NCBI GenBank assembly: GCA_964439745.1
Contig: CAYTQK010000049.1
Location: 1 to 15,488 of the forward strand
Origin: CAYTQK01 sp964439745
GTDB taxonomy: Bacteria > Desulfobacterota > Desulfobacteria > Desulfobacterales > Desulfosudaceae
Reading direction: 5' to 3'
Length of the DNA: 15,488 bases
Part shown: piece by piece, positions 7,676 through 15,445 of the stretch
Numbering within the stretch: the first letter of the stretch is position 1
Layout of the letters: the number at the start of each line of letters is the position of its first letter
Translations under genes and position numbers: made by a program
The notes under the pieces: generated by a model
What the model was told of the DNA's origin: nothing
Database searches by the model: none
The model's input: the letters and a program-made list of their open reading frames with translations, nothing else

Positions 7676-8395
7676 TTACAACTCCCGGATCAGTTGAATC
7701 ATGTCCCGGACAGCCCGGTCCAGGCCTACCAGGGCGGCCCGGGAAACAATGCTGTGGCCGATGCTGAATTCGTCGATTTCCGGAACCCCGGCGAACCACT
7801 TGATGGTGTGATAACACAGGCCGTGACCGGCATTGATGCCCAGGCCCAGATCATGGGCCACGTCCACGGCCTGCCGGATGCGGTCAAAGGCCCGGCGCCG
7901 GGCCTCGGCATCTTCGGCTTCGCAGAAGGCGCCGGTATGGATTTCCACCATGTCGGCGCCGGTCTCTTTGGCCCGCCGGATCTGGTCCGGGGCGGGATCG
8001 ATGAAAATGCTGACCTGGATGTCGTCTTTCTGCAGGGCGGCGGTGATGGCGGTGATCCGCTCCATTCCGCCGGAAAGGTCGAGTCCGCCCAGGGTGGTGA
8101 TCTCTTCCGCGGTTTCAGGCACCAGGGTGACCAGTTCCGGCCGGACTTCCCTGGCAATTTTTTGCATCACATCGGTCACGGCCATTTCCAGAATCAAGCG
8201 ACCCTGGACAACCTGCCGGATCTTTCTGACATCCGCGTCCTGTATGTGTCGCCGGTCGCCCCGCAGATGCACGACGATGCCGTCGGCCCCGGCCAGTTCG
8301 GCGATCACGGCGGCGGCCACCGGTTCGGGATAGGTAACCCCCCTGGCCTGTCGCAGGGTGGCGATATGGTCGACATTAACAGCCAGTCCTGCCAT
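7676..8395 (-). CDS. pdxJ: Pyridoxine 5'-phosphate synthase
   Basis: PdxJ condenses 1-deoxy-D-xylulose 5-phosphate with 3-amino-1-hydroxyacetone phosphate to make pyridoxine 5'-phosphate, the last step of the DXP-dependent vitamin B6 route. The 239-residue protein is full length. Recognisable motifs are NVDHIATLRQARG (7-19), VHLRGDRRHI (42-51), LEMAVTD with the catalytic Glu, LVPE, EIHTGAF, NAGHGL with the catalytic His, and a C-terminal IGHSIVSRA phosphate-binding segment. One deviation is visible: the usual LREDRRH reads LRGDRRH, so Glu is replaced by Gly at residue 46. A purine-rich AAAGGGGA lies just upstream of the ATG at 8393-8395. It follows ybeY by 21 bp and precedes nnr by 3 bp, so it is internal to the operon. 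Confidence 0.96.
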   Translation of the reverse strand: MAGLAVNVDHIATLRQARGVTYPEPVAAAVIAELAGADGIVVHLRGDRRHIQDADVRKIRQVVQGRLILEMAVTDVMQKIAREVRPELVTLVPETAEEITTLGGLDLSGGMERITAITAALQKDDIQVSIFIDPAPDQIRRAKETGADMVEIHTGAFCEAEDAEARRRAFDRIRQAVDVAHDLGLGINAGHGLCYHTIKWFAGVPEIDEFSIGHSIVSRAALVGLDRAVRDMIQLIREL

Positions 8396-8416
8396 CTTTT
8401 TCCCCTTTGACTGGTT

Positions 8417-8857
8417 TTATGATTGGTGAAGCAGCGCCAGCAGCTGGTCGGATTTTTGTTCCATTACCGCCGCTTCTTCCTCGGACTGTTCGTGATCAAA
8501 CCCGTAAAGATGCAAAATACCATGCACCAGCAGCTGTGTAAAGCGTTCTTCGAGGGTCACGCCCATGCCGGCCGCTTCCGCAGCGGCTGTGTCCGCGGAA
8601 ATAACCACGTCGCCGATCAGGTCCGGCGTGATATGGGCAAATTCGCCGGCGGCCATGGGAAAGGCGATGACATTGGTCGGGCCGACGCGGTGGAGATAAC
8701 GTTCATTCAGGTCGGCGATTTCCGCGTCACCGGTGATGACCAGGGACAGTTCCGCTTCAGGATTGCCCAAGGCGCTTAAGACGGCCTGTGCCTTCTTCCG
8801 AATTGTCGGGACGGGAAGATGATGACGGTTTTGCCTGTTGTCGATCCGGACTGCCAT
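8417..8857 (-). CDS. ybeY: Endoribonuclease YbeY (16S rRNA maturation)
   Basis: YbeY is a single-domain metal-dependent endoribonuclease involved in 16S rRNA 3'-end processing and ribosome quality control. The 146-residue protein carries the diagnostic zinc site HGILHLYGFDH, with H112, H116 and H122. The preceding GPTNVIAFPM and GDVVISADTA segments are also typical. The start at 8857 keeps a normal YbeY N terminus (VRIDNRQ then TIRKKAQAVLSALG), so the 101-nt overlap with the end of pgpH appears real rather than a start error. A GGAAG about nine bases upstream is a moderate ribosome site. The order phoH, pgpH, ybeY is a widely conserved bacterial neighbourhood. Confidence 0.95.
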   Translation of the reverse strand: MAVRIDNRQNRHHLPVPTIRKKAQAVLSALGNPEAELSLVITGDAEIADLNERYLHRVGPTNVIAFPMAAGEFAHITPDLIGDVVISADTAAAEAAGMGVTLEERFTQLLVHGILHLYGFDHEQSEEEAAVMEQKSDQLLALLHQS

Positions 8858-11123
8858 TGCTTTTGCTTCCGTTGCTGGGGGCCGGGTATTCGATCCGCTG
8901 GTGATAGATCCCGGACAGAATATTGTTAAAGCTCTTGGCGATATTGTTCAGGTCTTTCAAGGTCAGTTCGCATTCATTGAGCTGGCCTTCGGAAAAGGCC
9001 TGGTTGATGATGTCCTGCATGATTTTTTGAATGCGGGAGGGCGTCGGTGAATCCAGGGAGCGGCAGGCCGCTTCCACTTCGTCGGCCAGCAGGACCAGTC
9101 CCGCCTCCCGGGTCTGGGGGCGCGGGCCGGGATAGCGGAAATCGTTGACGTTGATCTCTTTTTCCTTGTCGGCCAGTTTTTCGTTGGCCTCCATCTGCCG
9201 CTTGGCTTTTTCGTAAAAATAGGTGATCAGCCGGGTGCCGTGATGCTGCTGGATGGCCTTGATGATGGGGTCGCCCAGGCGGTATTTTTTGGCGATTTCA
9301 ACGCCGTCCTTGATATGGGAAATCAGAATCAGGCTGGACATGGAAGGGGCCAGCTTTTCGTGCTTGTTCTTGGCCCCTTTCTGATTTTCGATAAAGTAAT
9401 CGGGTTTTTTGATTTTTCCAATATCATGATAATAGCCGCATACACGGGCCAGCAGCGGGTTGGCGCCGACTTCCGGGGCGGCCGCTTCCACCATGGCCCC
9501 GACGATGAGGGAATGGTGATAGGTGCCCGGCGCTTCCATCATGAGCCGTTTCAAAAGCGGCTGGTCCAGGTTGGAAAGTTCCAGCAGCTTGATATCGGTG
9601 GTATAGCCGAAAATCATTTCAAAGATGGGGGCCAGACCGGCCGTAAGCACGCCGGTCAGGACGCCGCCGGAAAAGGCCAGGACGCAGTCAACCAGTATGG
9701 GCGTCAGGGAAAGATTGGCCAGATACATATTCAAGGCGGTGACCACGGCCATGTTGAACAGGCCCAGCTTGACGCCGGCCTTGATGAAGACCTTGCGCTC
9801 GGGACAGTGCTGCATCCAGTAGGCCGCCATGGTCATATTGAGGATGGCGTAAACAAATACCTGGAAACGGTTTTCATAGATGGCGGCCGTGCACAGGGCC
9901 AGAATCAGGGCGAAGGAGGCGGTCAGTTCGATGTCCATGAAAAGACAGACGATCATGGCGCTGGTGGCCAGGGGAATCACCAGGAAAATGGTTTCCGGCG
10001 TGATCCATGAAGAAGAGGTGCTGGCCGCGAAGGATTCCGCCAGCACCAGGGAAAAGCGGGCGGCCACAAAAGAGATACAGAGCATGGTAGCAAAAAACAG
10101 GAGGGTCTTGTTGTCGGCCAGCATGCCGCGCCGCTTGCTCTCCGAGTTTCGCAGAAAAATTACCAGCAGCACGAGAAGGCCCATGCAGAAGGCACCAATG
10201 GCCGGCCAGCTCGAATCATTGTTTTTGACCTGGGCTTTGAGTCCTTCCAGCTTGAGAATGTCCTGTTCGGTAACCCGTTCCCCTTCGCGCAGGAGCATCT
10301 CGCCCTTTTTGATCTTGTACAGAACCGGTTTAACATTTTCAGCGGCAATTTTTCTGCGGCGTTCGGTTTCATGGGTGTTGAGGGTAATGTTGGGCGGAAT
10401 CAGCCGCTGGGAAAAATCAACAATCAGGTTTTTGACGGTGTAATCCATCTCCTGCAGCAGGGGTTCGCCGATGATGCGGACCATGGCCTGGGCCTGGTCC
10501 TGACCGTAAAAGTGACGGAGGTTCTTAACGACTTCTTCCCGGTCCGAGCCCACGAACTTAAGAACGATGCCGGTTCCCCTTTCGCGGAGAAGAGCATCCT
10601 TATTGGCCACCACCCCGTTTGCCAGAATTTCGGAGACGATTTTGAAAATGAGTCGTTCGATTTGCGGGGAAAATTTTTCTTTGACCAGGATGCGATAGGC
10701 CCCCTTGCTGACGGCAAAACCGAGCAGGTCTTCAAATTTATCTTTTTTCTGCCAGACCCGGTCATCGAGGGACTGGGAGGCGTTGTTATCGTAGGTCTGC
10801 CGGACAAATCCGAAACTGCTGGCCAGCCGTTGCCGGATTTGCCCGGTGAGCTGTTCATTATAATCATAAACCGTCAGGATTTCCCGGCTGGCCGCGCGCT
10901 GTTTTTCCCGGGTGGAGACCGTGTCCTTGATCAGAAAATCTTCGGGCGACTTAATGTTGTCCCGGGCCACGTCGCCGACCTGGTAGGCGTAGTAATGAAG
11001 GGGCAGGGTGGCCGACCTGAAGGTGGCCCCGAAAACCAGAGCGGTCAGCACCAGCAGCAGCCACTTGAAGTAGCGGTTTTCATTGGAAATGGAAAAATAC
11101 TTTGGGAAAGAAAGGGTCTGCAT
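8757..11123 (-). CDS. pgpH: 7TM-HD membrane phosphodiesterase (PgpH family)
   Basis: This is a large membrane protein of the 7TM-HD family; characterised members such as Listeria PgpH hydrolyse cyclic di-AMP. From the ATG at 11123 it is 788 residues. TM1 is at about 21-36 (WLLLVLTALVFGATF), followed by a long extracytoplasmic 7TMR-HDED domain to about 310. A cluster of hydrophobic helices spans about 325-530, and a cytoplasmic HD domain follows with GTYHHSLIVG and YYHDIGK (HD near 566-567). After the conserved RIEYP end there is a polar low-complexity tail of about 35 residues that overlaps ybeY. The frame remains open to an ATG at 11219, but those 32 extra residues are basic and unlike family N termini, so 11123 is preferred. 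No good SD marks either start. Whether this organism makes c-di-AMP is not shown here. Confidence 0.92.
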   Translation of the reverse strand: MQTLSFPKYFSISNENRYFKWLLLVLTALVFGATFRSATLPLHYYAYQVGDVARDNIKSPEDFLIKDTVSTREKQRAASREILTVYDYNEQLTGQIRQRLASSFGFVRQTYDNNASQSLDDRVWQKKDKFEDLLGFAVSKGAYRILVKEKFSPQIERLIFKIVSEILANGVVANKDALLRERGTGIVLKFVGSDREEVVKNLRHFYGQDQAQAMVRIIGEPLLQEMDYTVKNLIVDFSQRLIPPNITLNTHETERRRKIAAENVKPVLYKIKKGEMLLREGERVTEQDILKLEGLKAQVKNNDSSWPAIGAFCMGLLVLLVIFLRNSESKRRGMLADNKTLLFFATMLCISFVAARFSLVLAESFAASTSSSWITPETIFLVIPLATSAMIVCLFMDIELTASFALILALCTAAIYENRFQVFVYAILNMTMAAYWMQHCPERKVFIKAGVKLGLFNMAVVTALNMYLANLSLTPILVDCVLAFSGGVLTGVLTAGLAPIFEMIFGYTTDIKLLELSNLDQPLLKRLMMEAPGTYHHSLIVGAMVEAAAPEVGANPLLARVCGYYHDIGKIKKPDYFIENQKGAKNKHEKLAPSMSSLILISHIKDGVEIAKKYRLGDPIIKAIQQHHGTRLITYFYEKAKRQMEANEKLADKEKEINVNDFRYPGPRPQTREAGLVLLADEVEAACRSLDSPTPSRIQKIMQDIINQAFSEGQLNECELTLKDLNNIAKSFNNILSGIYHQRIEYPAPSNGSKSNGSPDRQQAKPSSSSRPDNSEEGTGRLKRLGQS

Positions 11124-11245
11124 AACAGGTGGTTGCTTTGGTCGGTGACGGTTATCCCTGGTATGTCGCGTGGCGGCTTGTTTGTATGGAAGGCGACATG
11201 GTGACACGGTTGGTGTCATAAAAAGCCGCCCGCGTATTTCACGAC

Positions 11246-11276
11246 ATTATAGTATGAAGTGATCGGGCATACACAA
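11246..11276 (-). promoter_or_regulatory. Candidate sigma-70 promoter for pgpH-ybeY-pdxJ-nnr-tsaE-lysC
   Basis: On the - strand a perfect TATAAT (complement of 11246-11251) is preceded by TTGTGT (complement of 11271-11276) with a 19-base spacer, slightly longer than ideal. Transcription would start near 11239. It lies just downstream of the phoH terminator candidate, which is where a promoter for the pgpH-led operon is needed. The leader would be about 116 nt to the ATG at 11123, or 20 nt to the one at 11219. Confidence 0.5.
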
Positions 11277-11294
11277 TAAATATATCATCAAGAT

Positions 11295-11347
11295 AAAAAA
11301 ACATGGCAAGAAGCGGGCCGGCCATCAGCTTTGCCGTTTTTCTTGCC
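11295..11347 (-). terminator. Candidate intrinsic terminator after phoH
   Basis: Read on the - strand, GGCAAGAA (11347-11340) pairs with TTCTTGCC (11312-11305). An inner CGGC/GCCG pair lies within the loop. Three bases after the stem comes a run of seven T (11301-11295). This fits a rho-independent terminator about 115 bp after the phoH stop. The long loop weakens the call, and some read-through into pgpH is possible. Confidence 0.5.
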
Positions 11348-11461
11348 GCGATACTTGTTCGAAAATGTCATTAGCGATGTTTATAGCATTCAACCGGGTA
11401 TTTCAAGCAAAAAGTTTACCAGCAGTGGCCGGCCGGGGGGCGAAAACCGAGCAGCCGGCGG

Positions 11462-12448
<987 letters not shown>

Positions 12449-12456
12449 GATTTTTT

Positions 12457-12463
12457 CTCCTTT
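12457..12463 (-). promoter_or_regulatory. Ribosome binding site that fixes the phoH start
   Basis: AAAGGAG on the - strand lies 8 bases before the ATG at 12446-12448. It also lies inside the six-codon extension that would begin at 12466. The extension has no comparable site before it, so the shorter protein is favoured. Confidence 0.7.
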
Positions 12464-12475
12464 CATGTTCTGCCC

Positions 12476-12570
12476 GAATGGAGCGCCGCAATTTTTTTAC
12501 ACCTGCGCTGATTTGATTTTTTAAAAAATAATAAAAATTTGGCCGTGTAAAAAATTGAAACGCTCCATTC
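12476..12570. repeat. Nested inverted repeat in the phoH/cvpA divergent region
   Basis: The left arm 12476-12502 reads GAATGGAGCG, CCG, CAATTTTTTTACAC. The right arm 12545-12570 is its reverse complement except for the central three bases and one T: GTGTAAAAAATTG, AAA, CGCTCCATTC. Between them, at almost the same centre, is a perfect 14-bp palindrome ATTTTTTAAAAAAT (12516-12529). The right arm contains the TTGAAA box of the cvpA promoter. The left arm ends 13 bp before the phoH ribosome site. No target-site duplication flanks it. It could be a bidirectional operator, a folded phoH leader, or a small unclassified element. Confidence 0.75.
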
Positions 12571-12584
12571 AAGTCCTATATACA
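12555..12584 (+). promoter_or_regulatory. Candidate sigma-70 promoter for cvpA-mazG-hisH
   Basis: TTGAAA (12555-12560) is followed at 16 bases by TATATA (12577-12582), or at 18 bases by TATACA (12579-12584). Both are good sigma-70-like pairs. Transcription would start around 12590, leaving a leader of about 70 nt. The -35 box is inside the right arm of the 12476-12570 inverted repeat, so a protein bound there would be expected to affect this promoter. Confidence 0.5.
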
Positions 12585-12659
12585 TGATAATATGGATGCT
12601 TGCAAATTCCCATGAATGTGGTAAACAAAGGATACTTTCAAGACAGGGACGGGACGGAT

Positions 12660-13190
12660 ATGAACGTGATCGACATGGTCATCGTGGCGATTGTCTGCGT
12701 GTGTATGATCCGGGGTGTTTTTCGGGGGCTGAGCAGCGAACTGGCCTCGATCATGGGTGTCGTGTCCGGATTTTACGGGGCCTATCTGTTCTATCCCGGC
12801 TTGGCGGCGCTGTTGCCGGAACGGCTTCCGGCGGGATCTTTCACCGACCTGATCGCCTTTGCCGCCGTCTTCTGCCTGGTGCTGTTGCTGGTGGACCTGC
12901 TGGGCCGGCTGATCCGTTTCGCCCTGGGCATTACCATGATGGGCTGGCTGGATCGCCTGCTGGGAGCCGGCTTTGGAGCCGTCAAGGGCGCCCTGGTGGC
13001 GGCGGTGGTGTTGTTCATGGCGACCCATTTTTACCAGTCGTCTGTTCCCGTGGTGCGGGAGTCGATGCTGAGCGGTTATGTCACGGCGGCCTCGGATACC
13101 ATGGCGGAAGCGGTTTCCAGCCGCTGGCATCAACGGCTGAAATCAAGGATCATGGAGCTGCGGAAGAATTGGAATCATCGCGAGAAATAA
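12660..13190 (+). CDS. cvpA: CvpA family membrane protein
   Basis: This is a small inner-membrane protein of the CvpA family (176 residues), with about four hydrophobic helices. The first begins at the N terminus (VIDMVIVAIVCVCMI), followed by RGVFRGLSSEL, the typical GxxRG signature after helix 1. Others lie near 25-45, 60-85 and 100-125, the last after GWLDRLLGAGFGAVKGALV. The family is needed for colicin V production in E. coli, and its molecular activity is unsettled. The ATG at 12660 gives the usual family N terminus. In-frame starts at 12612 (ATG) and 12600 (TTG) would add 16-20 polar residues that do not fit. The ribosome site is weak and purine-rich (GGGACGG). Its 3' end overlaps the proposed start of mazG by 22 bp. 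Confidence 0.88.
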   Translation: MNVIDMVIVAIVCVCMIRGVFRGLSSELASIMGVVSGFYGAYLFYPGLAALLPERLPAGSFTDLIAFAAVFCLVLLLVDLLGRLIRFALGITMMGWLDRLLGAGFGAVKGALVAAVVLFMATHFYQSSVPVVRESMLSGYVTAASDTMAEAVSSRWHQRLKSRIMELRKNWNHREK

Positions 13191-13975
13191 ACGGGACGCA
13201 GTCGCAGTTGGCGCGGTTATCCGATATTATCGCCCGTCTGCGGGGAGAAAACGGCTGTCCCTGGGACAAAAAACAGATGCCCCGTTCCATGACGGTCTAT
13301 CTGGCCGAAGAGATGTACGAACTGATTGACGCTATCTACGCGGATGCGGCGGAATCTGTCTGCGAGGAACTGGGCGACGTTCTCTTTCAGCTGCTGTTTG
13401 TCGCCGCGGTTTATGGTGAAAGGGGGCTGTTTGATATCGAGGCCGCGGCCCAAACGGCCGCGGAAAAGATGATCCGGCGGCATCCCCACGTGTTCGGTGA
13501 CAAGACCGCCAGGAACGAGGCGGAAGTCAAGGCCCGCTGGCACCGGATCAAACAGGAGGAAAAAAACAGAGCCGCACCGCAATCTCTGCTGGACTCCGTT
13601 CCCCGTAACCTGCCGGCCCTGCTGCGGGCCTATCGGATTACCTCCCGGGCGGCCAAGGCGGGTTTTGACTGGTCGGAAAAGTCTGATGTCATGGCCAAGG
13701 CCGAAGAGGAGATGGCGGAGCTGGCCGCGGCCATGGCGGAGCATGATGAGACGGCCGTGGCCGAGGAGATGGGAGACCTGTTGTTTACGTTTGTCAATCT
13801 GTCCCGTTTTCTGCGGGTTCATCCGGAAACGGCCCTGGCCGGGGCGGTAGCCAAGTTTGAAGCCCGTTTTCGCCACATGGAAGATGTTCTGGCCGGCCAG
13901 GGGAAAACAGTGGAAGAGACGGATATGGCCACCCTGGATAAACTCTGGGAAGCGGCCAAGCAGGAGGCGCTGTGA
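13169..13975 (+). CDS. mazG: Nucleoside triphosphate pyrophosphohydrolase MazG
   Basis: MazG hydrolyses nucleoside triphosphates to monophosphates and pyrophosphate, cleaning nucleotide pools and affecting ppGpp levels in some bacteria. The protein has two tandem MazG folds. The first has GCPWDKKQ, then EEMYELIDAI and EELGDVLFQ. The second has EEEMAELAAAM and EEMGDLLFTFVN. Both show the EExxE plus ExxD metal-binding pattern. The frame stays open far upstream, but that stretch only shadows cvpA. No ATG or GTG precedes the MazG fold at a suitable place. The TTG at 13169, with GGAG about 11 bases before it, gives 268 residues, which matches E. coli MazG. This start is inferred. The TGA overlaps the GTG start of hisH. 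Confidence 0.9.
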   Translation: MESSREINGTQSQLARLSDIIARLRGENGCPWDKKQMPRSMTVYLAEEMYELIDAIYADAAESVCEELGDVLFQLLFVAAVYGERGLFDIEAAAQTAAEKMIRRHPHVFGDKTARNEAEVKARWHRIKQEEKNRAAPQSLLDSVPRNLPALLRAYRITSRAAKAGFDWSEKSDVMAKAEEEMAELAAAMAEHDETAVAEEMGDLLFTFVNLSRFLRVHPETALAGAVAKFEARFRHMEDVLAGQGKTVEETDMATLDKLWEAAKQEAL

Positions 13976-14598
13976 TCGCCATTGTTGATTATGAGGCCGG
14001 CAACCTGACCAGCGTGGCCCGGGCCTTGACAAAAATCGGTTACCCGTCGGTCATTACCGGCCGCCCGGAGGAGATCGCCGCCGCCGGGCGGGTCATTTTT
14101 CCCGGGGTGGGCGCGGCCGGGTCCGCCATGAAGGGCTTGACCCGGTCGGGGCTGGATGCTGCGGTTCGGGCGGTGGTGACTTCCGGCCGGCCGCTGCTGG
14201 GCATCTGCCTGGGCACACAGGTCATCATGGAGGCCAGCCGTGAAAATGAGACCACCTGCCTGGGCATCGTGGCCGGCACGGTAAAACCCTTTCCGGCGGA
14301 TATCCGTGATTCCGACGGAAATCGGCTGAAGATCCCCCACATGGGCTGGAACCATATCCGCCCCCGCCGCGACCATCCCGTACTGGCAGGGATCGCGGCC
14401 GATGACCAGTTTTATTTTGTGCACAGTTATTTTCCCGAGCCGGCGGACGAAAGTGATGTGGCCGCCGCCACCGACTACGGATTGTCCTTTGCCTCGGTGC
14501 TGGCCCGGGACAACCTGGTGGCCACCCAGTTTCACCCGGAAAAAAGCGGCGCCGCCGGCCTGCGCCTGCTGGACAATTTCTGCCGCTGGCAGCCCTGA
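13972..14598 (+). CDS. hisH: Imidazole glycerol phosphate synthase, glutaminase subunit HisH
   Basis: HisH hydrolyses glutamine and passes ammonia to HisF for histidine and AICAR formation. The 208-residue class I glutamine amidotransferase has the nucleophile in GICLGTQ (C79) and the triad partners in QFHPEKS (H188, E190). The IVDYEAGNL start and the PHMGWN segment are typical. The start is GTG at 13972, sharing bases with the mazG stop in a GTGA overlap. A CAGGAGG just upstream supports it and suggests coupled translation. It precedes hisF by 67 bp, which is expected for a heterodimer, but no other his gene lies in the window. Confidence 0.96.
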   Translation: MIAIVDYEAGNLTSVARALTKIGYPSVITGRPEEIAAAGRVIFPGVGAAGSAMKGLTRSGLDAAVRAVVTSGRPLLGICLGTQVIMEASRENETTCLGIVAGTVKPFPADIRDSDGNRLKIPHMGWNHIRPRRDHPVLAGIAADDQFYFVHSYFPEPADESDVAAATDYGLSFASVLARDNLVATQFHPEKSGAAGLRLLDNFCRWQP

Positions 14599-14665
14599 CA
14601 GGCGGGTGTAAATGGCTGCACCGGTTGTCGTATAAAAGCCGTCAATTAGAGTCTGGTGAAGAGCG

Positions 14666-15445
14666 ATGCTGAGCAAGCGTATTATTCCCTGCCTGGACGT
14701 CCGGGACGGCCGGACCACCAAGGGGATCGAGTTCAAGAACAACGTTGACATCGGCGACCCGGTGGAGATGGCGGCCATGTATTACCAGGCCGGCGCGGAT
14801 GAACTGGTCTTTTACGATATCACCGCTTCTCATGAAAAGCGGAACCTCATGATCGAGGTGGTCCGGGCGGTGGCCGAAACCATTTTCATCCCCTTTTCCG
14901 TGGGCGGCGGCATCCGCACGGTGGCTGATATGCGGGACACCCTCCTGGCCGGTGCGGAAAAGGTCAGCGTCAACTCGGCGGCCGTGCGTCATCCGGAAAT
15001 CATTTCCGAAGGTGCCCGGCAGTTCGGCAGACAGTGCATCGTGCTGGGCATGGACGTCAAGCGGGTGGAAACGACTCCGCAGACCCCCTCCGGGTTCGAG
15101 ATCGTCATCGACGGCGGCCGGAAATACATGGGCATGGACGCGGTCTGGTGGGCCCGGGAAGGACAGCGCCTGGGCGCGGGCGAGATCTGCCTTAACTCCA
15201 TTGATGCCGATGGTGTCCAGCAGGGGTATGACCTGGAATTGACCCGGCTGATTTCCGAAAATGTGACCATTCCGGTGATTGCTTCCGGCGGCGCCGGCAC
15301 CCCGCTGCACCTGTACGAGGCCCTGTCCGACGGCAAGGCCGATGCCGCCCTGATCGCCTCCATGGTCCATTACGGCACCTATACCATCGCGGGAATCAAG
15401 GAATATCTCGCCGAACGGCAGGTGCCGGTTCGAAGCAGATGGTAG
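14666..15445 (+). CDS. hisF: Imidazole glycerol phosphate synthase, cyclase subunit HisF
   Basis: HisF is the TIM-barrel cyclase that turns PRFAR plus ammonia from HisH into imidazole glycerol phosphate and AICAR. The 259 residues are full length. The catalytic pair D11 (IIPCLDVRDG) and D130 (LGMDVKR) is present, with K19, GGGIRT, the NSAAV segment and ASGGAG. Two positions differ from well-known HisF proteins. The strand usually reading LLTSIDRDGTK is CLNSIDADGVQ, so Thr to Asn (N177) and Thr to Val (V184) changes sit near the glycerol-phosphate end. A short insertion at about 134-145 follows D130. These may be lineage traits. The upstream ribosome site is weak (GGTGAAGAG). A TATAAA near 14631 could mark a separate promoter, but no good -35 is seen. 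Confidence 0.95.
   Translation: MLSKRIIPCLDVRDGRTTKGIEFKNNVDIGDPVEMAAMYYQAGADELVFYDITASHEKRNLMIEVVRAVAETIFIPFSVGGGIRTVADMRDTLLAGAEKVSVNSAAVRHPEIISEGARQFGRQCIVLGMDVKRVETTPQTPSGFEIVIDGGRKYMGMDAVWWAREGQRLGAGEICLNSIDADGVQQGYDLELTRLISENVTIPVIASGGAGTPLHLYEALSDGKADAALIASMVHYGTYTIAGIKEYLAERQVPVRSRW

Larger units (their letters stand above)
11124..11461. other. Intergenic region between phoH and pgpH
   Basis: This 338-bp gap without a supported gene is AT-richer than its surroundings from about 11225 to 11400. It holds a - strand terminator-like hairpin (11295-11347) and a - strand promoter-like pair (11246-11276), described separately. The stretch 11124-11219 is open in the pgpH frame and could encode an N-terminal extension. 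The stretch 11348-11461 shows only short GC-rich inverted repeats around GGCCGGCC (11426 onward), which I do not assign. Confidence 0.6.

Noticed and set aside
6914..8410. A 498-codon open frame on the + strand opposite nnr and pdxJ
   Set aside because: It mirrors the codon structure of two clear genes, has no known motif, and no ribosome site or promoter was seen.
9240..11204. Two open frames on the + strand opposite pgpH (9240-10010 and 10371-11204)
   Set aside because: Both are antisense to the conserved PgpH membrane and HD regions and show no domain of their own.
11124..11219. N-terminal extension of PgpH from the ATG at 11219
   Set aside because: The added 32 residues are basic and His-rich and precede an otherwise normal family N terminus. 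No strong ribosome site supports it, though the nearby promoter keeps it possible.
11314..11433. Two copies of GGCCGGCC (near 11315 and 11426) as a paired site
   Set aside because: Short GC palindromes of this kind are expected by chance in this GC-rich, GCCGGC-dense sequence.
12476..12570. The inverted repeat as a MITE or insertion-sequence remnant
   Set aside because: The flanks (left TGCCC, right AAGTC) show no target-site duplication, no second copy was noticed in this window, and the element overlaps a good promoter. A genome-wide search could still revive this idea.
12584..13168. Upstream extension of the mazG frame across cvpA
   Set aside because: Read in this frame the sequence is low in recognisable features, while the cvpA frame gives a clear membrane protein. 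The MazG fold begins only after 13169.
14599..14665. A separate promoter or structured leader for hisF
   Set aside because: TATAAA near 14631 lacks a convincing -35, and the GGTG/CACC stem is only four pairs. Read-through from hisH is the simpler view.
13819..14778. A 319-codon open frame on the - strand opposite the end of mazG, hisH and the start of hisF
   Set aside because: It crosses three confident genes in antisense and its composition is that of a shadow frame.
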